5,031 nucleotides of DNA, from positions 1 through 5,031 of the forward strand of contig DNCN01000135.1 of assembly GCA_003485015.1 (NCBI GenBank), in the 5' to 3' direction. The DNA comes from a bacterium (GTDB lineage Bacteria > UBA9089). Made by a program: the position numbers and the translations under genes. The notes beneath the pieces are model-generated. The model did no database searches, was not told the origin of the DNA, and saw only the letters and a program-made list of their open reading frames with translations. Below are positions 1-3,991 of the stretch, piece after piece (positions within the stretch are counted from its first letter, which is position 1; the number at the start of each line of letters is the position of its first letter).

Positions 1-53
1 AAAAGGAGAAGACACCACCGATGCCACCAGGTGGATATGGTGAAGAGTATTAA
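1..53 (+). CDS. groEL: GroEL-like chaperonin, C-terminal tail only (partial)
   Basis: Only the last 16 codons are present (frame starting at base 3, stop TAA at 51-53). They read KEKTPPMPPGGYGEEY. A charged Glu/Lys stretch followed by a Pro/Gly/Met tail is the usual C-terminal end of GroEL (Hsp60) in many non-proteobacterial lineages, where it follows a segment of the PEKEKTP type. In GroEL this flexible tail projects into the folding chamber at the equatorial domain. E. coli has a GGM repeat here; this tail is proline-rich and ends in an acidic-aromatic EEY. The identification rests on 16 residues, so it is a recognition call and not a domain match. The gene ends well before the exchanger and is separated from it by a hairpin and a promoter, so it is probably the end of a different transcription unit. 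Confidence 0.75.
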   Translation, partial: KEKTPPMPPGGYGEEY

Positions 54-87
54 CATCAAGGGGTAAAAATAGCCTTCTAGCAGACAC

Positions 88-127
88 TAAACCCCTCAAT
101 CCTTCTGTAGAAGGGTTGGGGGGTTTA
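88..127 (+). terminator. Probable transcription terminator hairpin after groEL
   Basis: Bases 88-105 pair with 110-127 to give an 18-bp stem closed by the loop TGTA (106-109). Every position pairs; two pairs (96 with 119, 100 with 115) are G-U wobbles. On the opposite strand those two would be A-C mismatches, so the structure favours reading on the + strand, that is, stopping transcription coming from groEL. The stem ends in AAA/TTT, but no long T run follows (TTTAAGGTTTC). It is therefore a strong hairpin with a poor U tract. It could also act mainly as a 3' stabiliser of the groEL message. Confidence 0.75.
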
Positions 128-163
128 AGGTTTCAATTTATGGAATCTTCACATAGAATTTCA

Positions 164-192
164 TTGACATTTACCTAGTTATCTTGTAAACT
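164..192 (+). promoter_or_regulatory. Sigma70-type promoter for the exchanger-atp operon
   Basis: A perfect -35 box TTGACA (164-169) is followed by a 17-bp spacer and a -10 box TAAACT (187-192), which matches TATAAT at four of six positions including the first two and last bases. Transcription would start near 198-200, giving a leader of about 24 nt before the ATG at 224, too short for a riboswitch. It sits just downstream of the groEL hairpin, where a new unit is expected. It is the only convincing promoter I see, so it may drive the atp genes as well as the exchanger. Confidence 0.65.
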
Positions 193-223
193 TTACGCTA
201 ATTAAAATCACAGAGTGGAGAGC

Positions 224-1180
224 ATGTTAACATATGTACTGTTTATTATAGGGTTTATCTTTTTAATCAAGGGGGCAGACCTTCTTGTTGATGGAGCATC
301 TTCACTAGCTAAAAGACTGAGAGTCTCTGATCTGGTGATTGGATTGACGGTTGTCTCCTTAGGTACATCCACGCCCGAATTCTTCGTAAATATATTTGCC
401 AGTTTTAAGGGAGCTGCAGAGATTGCCATTGGCAATGTACTTGGGAGTAACATCTTTAATGCCCTTCTTATATTAGGCATCTCTTCCCTTATTTATCCTC
501 TATCGATGAACAAAGGGACTGCCTGGAAAGAGATTCCATTCACTCTCCTAGCCGCAACTCTTATCGGCATCTTAGCCAACGACCATCTCATCAACAAAGA
601 AAGATTTTCGGGCCTAACGAGAGTAGACGGATTGATTCTACTCTCATTCTTCATTGTGTTTATGTACTACTCCTTCAGTATTGCTAGAAACACCGAGAGG
701 ATAGATGGAGCACCTTCAAAGAGGTATGGGCTTATAGTTCCAGTCCTGTTGATGAGTGGAGGATTTATTGGCTTAAACGTTGGTGCTAAATGGATTGTTG
801 AGGGAGCAGTCTGTTTGGCCTCGAGGTTGGGGGTGAGCCAAACCCTTATTGCCCTGACCATAGTTGCCTTAGGGACCTCTCTTCCCGAATTAACCACGTC
901 CACTATTGCTGCTTATAAGAAGAATTCCGAGATAGCGGTAGGTAATGTTGTTGGGTCAAATATCTTCAATATCCTCTTCGTCTTAGGGGTAAGCGCTGTA
1001 ATTAAGCCCCTTCCTTTTCAAACAAGTAGCAATAAAGACATTTGTGTATTGATCTTTGCTAGCTTCTTAGTGTTCCTTAGCCTCTTTGTCGGGAAAAAGA
1101 GGACTTTGGATCGATGGGAAGGGGCAATATTCTGTGCCTTATATACTTCATATATCACCTTTCTAATTATCCAGAGATGA
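224..1180 (+). CDS. CaCA-family Na+/Ca2+ exchanger (YrbG-like)
   Basis: This is a 318-residue inner-membrane antiporter of the calcium/cation antiporter superfamily, which moves Ca2+ out of the cell in exchange for Na+ or another cation. The family's two inverted alpha repeats are clear. Repeat 1 has GTSTPE at residues 47-52 followed by GNVLGSNIFN ending near residue 79. Repeat 2 has GTSLPE at 217-222 followed by GNVVGSNIFN ending near 249. E52 and E222 match the two ion-binding glutamates of the archaeal exchanger NCX_Mj (E54, E213). T48/S49, S75/N79 and S245 also line up with its ligands, and N249 stands where NCX_Mj has D240. The length and about ten hydrophobic segments are normal for the family. 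I prefer ATG 224 because GGAG lies at 217-220 and family members begin close to this point. A GTG at 215 would add three residues but has no ribosome binding site. Only 39 nt separate it from atpZ, so it is likely co-transcribed with the ATP synthase. The exact ion pair cannot be proved from sequence. Confidence 0.93.
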   Translation: MLTYVLFIIGFIFLIKGADLLVDGASSLAKRLRVSDLVIGLTVVSLGTSTPEFFVNIFASFKGAAEIAIGNVLGSNIFNALLILGISSLIYPLSMNKGTAWKEIPFTLLAATLIGILANDHLINKERFSGLTRVDGLILLSFFIVFMYYSFSIARNTERIDGAPSKRYGLIVPVLLMSGGFIGLNVGAKWIVEGAVCLASRLGVSQTLIALTIVALGTSLPELTTSTIAAYKKNSEIAVGNVVGSNIFNILFVLGVSAVIKPLPFQTSSNKDICVLIFASFLVFLSLFVGKKRTLDRWEGAIFCALYTSYITFLIIQR

Positions 1181-1219
1181 TGTAAGAGGTATGGCAATCT
1201 GCCCGTTACAAGGTGGAGG

Positions 1220-1438
1220 ATGGTTAAGGATGAGCTCAAAGAGCTGGTCTATTATTTTGGATTGGTAACACAAATTGGGCTGACGGTGGTCTTCTTTATT
1301 GTAGGTGGAGTTCTTGTTGGGATTTACCTGGATAGAAGATGGGGAACGAGTCCTTTATTCATCATAATCGCTACCCTTATTGGTATTGGAGGAGGATTTC
1401 TTAGTGCCTATAAACAGATTACCCTTAGATCCAAGTAA
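1220..1438 (+). CDS. atpZ: AtpZ-type ATP synthase accessory membrane protein
   Basis: This is a 72-residue membrane hairpin at the head of the atp genes. The first hydrophobic segment spans about residues 15-36 and the second about 44-66. They are joined by the short basic turn LDRRWGTSP, and a glycine-rich patch with YK follows. That pattern is the hallmark of the AtpZ family (Pfam describes it as a putative F0F1-ATPase Ca2+/Mg2+ transporter subunit). The protein is thought to help assemble the c ring; in alkaliphilic Bacillus it was reported to act with AtpI in divalent cation transport. The ATG follows AAGGTGGAGG (1210-1219) directly; the AAGGTGG part gives a short spacer of 3 nt. Its last 35 nt overlap atpI, and its triple-glycine codons carry the atpI ribosome binding site. 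The family call is secure; the biochemical role is not settled. Confidence 0.88.
   Translation: MVKDELKELVYYFGLVTQIGLTVVFFIVGGVLVGIYLDRRWGTSPLFIIIATLIGIGGGFLSAYKQITLRSK
1388..1396 (+). promoter_or_regulatory. Ribosome binding site of atpI inside atpZ
   Basis: GGAGGAGGA is written by three consecutive glycine codons of atpZ. It lies 8 nt (measured from 1395) before GTG 1404 in the atpI frame. It is one of the strongest Shine-Dalgarno matches in the window and is the reason for choosing GTG 1404 over the TTG at 1380. Confidence 0.75.
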
Positions 1439-1820
1439 TCAAAGATCTGAGGATTACGAGAGCCTACAGTATAGAATTATCAAAAGAACCTTAGTAATTC
1501 TTATCTTTGCCTTTATGTTTAGTCTCATTCTTAAAAGACCATTTGTCTCTCTTGGTCTTGTCTTTGGTGTATTGGTAAGCATTCTAGTCTTCCGGCTTTT
1601 AGCTAAAGACATCCAGACACTCTTTAAGATCGACCCAAAGAAGGCTATCGCATTTACCCAGAGTCACTTCATCTTTAGATACACCCTTCTGGCTCTAGCG
1701 CTGACTCTAGCTATCATCTTGGGCAAAAGAGAGCTACTCTTTGCCACCTTCATCGGACTCCTCTTGATCAAGATAGCTATCTATTCAATATATCCTCCTA
1801 AGTTCTATGGAAAGCCCTAG
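1404..1820 (+). CDS. atpI: ATP synthase subunit I (AtpI)
   Basis: This 138-residue protein has four hydrophobic segments at about residues 29-43, 48-63, 90-107 and 111-129. The basic lead-in RIIKRT, the motif FRLLAKDI after the second helix and a final helix with a lysine (FIGLLLIKIAIY) match the ATP synthase I-chain family. AtpI is a non-structural protein that helps the c subunits insert and assemble into a ring; it is not part of the finished enzyme. The start is inferred: GTG 1404 has GGAGGAGGA 8 nt upstream and overlaps atpZ by 35 nt in another frame, pointing to translational coupling. A TTG at 1380 would add eight residues but overlaps atpZ more deeply and lacks a comparable site. The stop TAG (1818-1820) is one base before the preferred atpB start. 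The sequence is poorly conserved in this family, so the call rests on helix pattern and position. Confidence 0.85.
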   Translation: MPINRLPLDPSNQRSEDYESLQYRIIKRTLVILIFAFMFSLILKRPFVSLGLVFGVLVSILVFRLLAKDIQTLFKIDPKKAIAFTQSHFIFRYTLLALALTLAIILGKRELLFATFIGLLLIKIAIYSIYPPKFYGKP

Positions 1821-1821
1821 T

Positions 1822-2622
1822 ATGTTCGATAAAGCTCTTAAGGCCTTTGAAATTCCCACCATAGATGGTGTACGTGAGGTAAACCAGGTGAGTTTTAAGC
1901 TCGGGGACTTCAATATAACCCTTAACCTTACTACCCTAATCATGACCTGGATTACCATGGCTATCCTTATCCTCCTTGCCTATCTTGGGACAAGACGTCT
2001 AGAGAGGTTTCCGAGTAGAGGTCAGTCATTCGTTGAGCTCATCATCGACGCCTTCGACAGATTGATCGCTGATACCATGGGACCGGTCGGACGCAGATAC
2101 TTCTCCCTGATTACTACCCTCTTCTTCTTTATCCTTATTTCCAACTGGCTCTCTATCATTCCGATCTTGAAGAACCCTACCGCAGATCTGAATACTACCC
2201 TGGGGTTAGGCATCATGGTCTTTATCATTGCCCAGGGCTCAGGAGTCATCTCTAAGGGAGTAGGTGGCTATCTTAAAGGATTCTTTGAACCTCTATTCAT
2301 TGCCCCTTTTGCCTTCTTCATCAACATCGCTGGAGAGGTTGGCAAGACCCTCAGTCACTCCTTTCGATTGTTTGGCAATATCTTCGGAGGGGGATTGATT
2401 ATGCTTATCATCTTTGCTATACCTGAACTCTTACAAACAGCCTGGTGCAGACTCTTTGGGGAATTCATCGGCAGAAGCCTCTATTGGGGATTCTTATGGC
2501 CATTCTGTAAGATACTTGCCACTGTTATACTGAATGCATTCTTTTGTATCTTTGTAGGAAGTCTTCAGGCCTTCGTCTTTACCATTCTAGCTATGGCCTA
2601 TATTACCATAGCTAGAGACTGA
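1822..2622 (+). CDS. atpB: ATP synthase Fo subunit a (AtpB)
   Basis: This is the stator half of the Fo motor. It carries the two ion half-channels beside the c ring. With ATG 1822 the protein is 266 residues. The conserved fifth-helix motif FRLFGN is present, with the essential arginine at R182 (E. coli R210) and N186 (E. coli N214). The last helix has LQAF with Q249 (E. coli Q252). Other hydrophobic blocks fall at about 36-56, 92-115, 125-142 and 153-172. Two polar positions of the E. coli proton path differ: E219 is G191 and H245 is C242. N186 and Q249 are 63 residues apart, against 38 in E. coli, so about 25 residues are inserted between the last two helices. The insertion contains a second RLFG (210-213). 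The start is uncertain: ATG 1822 follows the atpI stop by one base, while ATG 1807 would add five residues and overlap atpI by 14 nt. Neither has a good ribosome binding site, so coupling to atpI translation is likely. Confidence 0.95.
   Translation: MFDKALKAFEIPTIDGVREVNQVSFKLGDFNITLNLTTLIMTWITMAILILLAYLGTRRLERFPSRGQSFVELIIDAFDRLIADTMGPVGRRYFSLITTLFFFILISNWLSIIPILKNPTADLNTTLGLGIMVFIIAQGSGVISKGVGGYLKGFFEPLFIAPFAFFINIAGEVGKTLSHSFRLFGNIFGGGLIMLIIFAIPELLQTAWCRLFGEFIGRSLYWGFLWPFCKILATVILNAFFCIFVGSLQAFVFTILAMAYITIARD
2365..2532 (+). repeat. Possible internal duplication in AtpB around RLFG
   Basis: In AtpB, residues 182-209 and 210-237 are adjacent 28-residue units that both begin RLFG. They share eight identical positions (R, L, F, G, G, L, L, T). 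The codons differ (CGA TTG TTT GGC against AGA CTC TTT GGG), so it is either an old duplication or a chance resemblance. The unit length is close to the 25 or so extra residues found here compared with E. coli. Confidence 0.3.
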
Positions 2623-2675
2623 AGTGGTAAAGGGAGCCTGGTTAATAAAATCAATCACAAAGGAGGGAATGTTGG
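2623..2675 (+). promoter_or_regulatory. atpE translation leader with strong ribosome binding site
   Basis: This 53-nt gap before the c subunit gene is the longest in the operon. It has an A/T-rich unstructured stretch (about 2640-2660) followed by AAAGGAGGG (2659-2667), the best Shine-Dalgarno in the window, about 8 nt from ATG 2676. The c subunit is needed in roughly ten copies per enzyme. In E. coli the atpB-atpE gap is a known translation enhancer, and this gap probably does the same. An ATG at 2669 is out of frame and leads quickly to a stop. Confidence 0.65.
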
Positions 2676-2924
2676 ATGGAGATTACAGGTGCTGAATTAA
2701 TTAAGGCGGCAGCCCTTCTTGGTGCCGGACTCTGTATGGGGATAGGGGCCATTGGTCCAGCAGTGGGAGAAGGCTATGCAGCAGGCAGGGCCTTAGAGGG
2801 GATAGCTCGCCAGCCAGAATTAGCAGGCCTCCTTACTCGAACGATGCTTCTCGGTCAGGCAGTCTCTGAGACCACAGGTATCTATTCTCTAGTTATCGCC
2901 CTTCTCCTGATATTTGCTGTCTAA
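2676..2924 (+). CDS. atpE: ATP synthase Fo subunit c, Na+-type (AtpE)
   Basis: This 82-residue protein is a two-helix hairpin that forms the rotating c ring. Helix 1 runs about 8-40 and helix 2 about 52-82, joined by the polar loop ARQPE (44-48), which touches the central stalk. The ion-carrying carboxylate is E65. The sequence aligns without gaps to my recollection of the Ilyobacter tartaricus c subunit. Its Na+ ligands V63, E65, position 66 and Y70 are matched by V63, E65, T66 and Y70, and T67 is kept. Q32 of Ilyobacter is E32 here, the two-carboxylate arrangement described for Fusobacterium nucleatum and also seen in Thermotoga. Na+ coupling is therefore the likely mode, although the ion used is an inference. 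The helix-1 glycine motif is broken by A25 and A29, which may affect ring size. The C-terminus is about seven residues shorter than in Ilyobacter. No signal peptide is present. It lies between atpB and atpF as usual. Confidence 0.97.
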   Translation: MEITGAELIKAAALLGAGLCMGIGAIGPAVGEGYAAGRALEGIARQPELAGLLTRTMLLGQAVSETTGIYSLVIALLLIFAV

Positions 2925-2938
2925 TTAGGAGAAAGATC

Positions 2939-3424
2939 ATGCTCAGCATAAATGCAACTCTCATCATTCAGGTCTTCAACTTCCTGATCTTGATGATCAT
3001 CCTCTATAAGATTCTCTATAAACCAGTACTGCGTCTTTTGGACAAACGGGTTCAAGAGACAAGGGAGATGATCGAAGAGGCTGAGCGGGCGAGGACCGAG
3101 GCAGAGAGGGAGCTAAAAGAGTACAAGGCGTTGCTCCAGAGAGGTAGAGAGGAGGCAATCCAGATCCGGGAAGAGGCTAAACGGAGAGTGGTTAAGGAAC
3201 GGGAGATAATCATTAAGGAGACGAAAGAGGAGGCTACAAGGATCATCGATACTGCAAAGACAAATATCGATAACGAATTCAGACGAGCCAAAGGGGAACT
3301 CAGAAAGGAGGTCGCTGATTTAGCTGTAAGGATTGCCGAGCAGATTATTGCCAAAAGCCTTGATAGGGAAGATCAACATAGATTCATTCAGGAGTATCTT
3401 GATAAGATAGGAAGCCTCAATTGA
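2939..3424 (+). CDS. atpF: ATP synthase Fo subunit b (AtpF)
   Basis: This 161-residue protein forms the peripheral stalk that keeps the F1 head from turning with the rotor. It begins with a short NATL motif (5-8) and a single membrane helix (about 8-27). The conserved YKP turn and LDKR follow; R37 corresponds to E. coli R36. From about 40 to 135 comes a long charged helix rich in E, K, R and A, the coiled-coil dimer region. The C-terminal part (about 125-160) has the AVRIAEQIIAKSL segment that binds delta. Length is normal (E. coli 156). Only one b gene is present between atpE and atpH, so the stalk is probably a b homodimer. AGGAG (2927-2931) lies 7 nt before ATG 2939, and the gap after atpE is 14 nt. 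The stop TGA overlaps the TTG start of atpH. Confidence 0.96.
   Translation: MLSINATLIIQVFNFLILMIILYKILYKPVLRLLDKRVQETREMIEEAERARTEAERELKEYKALLQRGREEAIQIREEAKRRVVKEREIIIKETKEEATRIIDTAKTNIDNEFRRAKGELRKEVADLAVRIAEQIIAKSLDREDQHRFIQEYLDKIGSLN
3409..3414 (+). promoter_or_regulatory. Ribosome binding site fixing the atpH TTG start
   Basis: AGGAAG lies 6 nt before TTG 3421, inside the last codons of atpF. The TTG shares the bases TTGA with the atpF stop TGA (3422-3424), a stop-start overlap that suggests coupled translation. Confidence 0.6.
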
Positions 3425-3957
3425 AAGATAAGAAACTTATCAATCAATTGACCGAGATATTGATCGATATTGCCGGTCGTAAGAATCTTCTTGAGGAGAC
3501 ACAAGAGGAACTGAAAATAGCCCTTCGAGCATTGAAGAACGAAAGGGTTAGAAAGATCCTCTACTATCCAAAGCTTTCACTCAAGGAGAGGGAGGAATTT
3601 CTCCACCAAGTCCTCTCTTCTTATGGCCTTTCCGGCATTACCACTACCTTCTTGGTCTTATTGCTCGAAAGAGAAAGCTTGGGCTATCTAAAAGAGATTC
3701 TTCTGAGGTATGAAGAGCTATCGAATAAACTCTTGAATCTGAAAAAGGTAGTGATCACCACTGCTGTTCCCCTTGCCGAGGAAGAGAGGGTACAATTAAA
3801 AGAGGCTTTTGGAAGACTGACCGCAAGTAGAGTCAAGCTTGAGGAACAGATCGATAAGCGGATTCTTGGTGGGGTGGTGGCTCAAATTGGAGATCGCCTT
3901 ATCGATGGTAGTATTCGTAGTTCACTGAATAGATTAAAGGAGGAGATGAATAGATAA
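3421..3957 (+). CDS. atpH: ATP synthase F1 subunit delta (AtpH/OSCP)
   Basis: This 178-residue soluble protein sits on top of F1 and joins it to the b stalk. The N-terminal part (about 1-105) is a helical bundle with the usual pattern ending in FLVLLLERESLGYLKEI. The C-terminal part has VVITTAVPL (about 110-118). The family signature follows: ILGG (148-151), then AQIGD (154-158), then DGSI (162-165) and a final helix SLNRLKEEM. Length matches the family (E. coli 177). Translation is inferred to begin at TTG 3421, which overlaps the atpF stop and has AGGAAG 6 nt upstream; no ATG lies near the N-terminus in this frame. Thirty-four nt separate its stop from atpA. Confidence 0.94.
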   Translation: MKDKKLINQLTEILIDIAGRKNLLEETQEELKIALRALKNERVRKILYYPKLSLKEREEFLHQVLSSYGLSGITTTFLVLLLERESLGYLKEILLRYEELSNKLLNLKKVVITTAVPLAEEERVQLKEAFGRLTASRVKLEEQIDKRILGGVVAQIGDRLIDGSIRSSLNRLKEEMNR

Positions 3958-3977
3958 GCTTGATTTTACCAGTTTAA

Positions 3978-3983
3978 AGGAGG
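3978..3983 (+). promoter_or_regulatory. Ribosome binding site fixing the atpA TTG start
   Basis: AGGAGG (within AAAGGAGG, 3976-3983) is 8 nt before TTG 3992. The 11-mer TTAAAGGAGGA containing it (3974-3984) is an exact copy of one at 3934-3944 in the end of atpH. Confidence 0.75.
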
Positions 3984-3991
3984 AAGAAGAG

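Noticed and set aside
140..178. A 12-codon reading frame starting ATG at 140 in the groEL-exchanger gap.
   Set aside because: No ribosome binding site, it overlaps the -35 box of the promoter, and transcription is predicted to start after it.
127..223. A metal riboswitch (for example yybP-ykoY) before the cation exchanger gene.
   Set aside because: The predicted transcript leader is only about 24 nt and no conserved riboswitch core is visible.
208..480. Open frame of 90 codons on the minus strand opposite the start of the exchanger.
   Set aside because: It lies antisense to a clear CaCA alpha repeat and overlaps the gene start; no supporting domain.
1142..1147. TATACT as a possible -10 box for an atpZ promoter inside the exchanger gene.
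   Set aside because: The bases 17 nt upstream (AAGGGG) do not resemble a -35 box, and no extended -10 TG is present.
2440..2540. A frameshift or assembly error explaining the extra residues in AtpB.
   Set aside because: The frame stays open through the insertion and returns to the conserved LQAF helix without any shift; the added length is a multiple of three with a normal hydrophobic composition.
3052..3354. Open frame of 100 codons on the minus strand opposite atpF.
   Set aside because: Its Ser/Leu/Ala-rich product is the expected reverse reading of the Glu/Lys/Arg-rich coiled coil of subunit b.
3950..3991. N-terminal extension of atpA upstream of TTG 3992, since the frame is open back to 3950.
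   Set aside because: No ATG, GTG or TTG codon lies in this stretch, the AGGAGG site fits TTG 3992, and Walker A numbering already equals E. coli.
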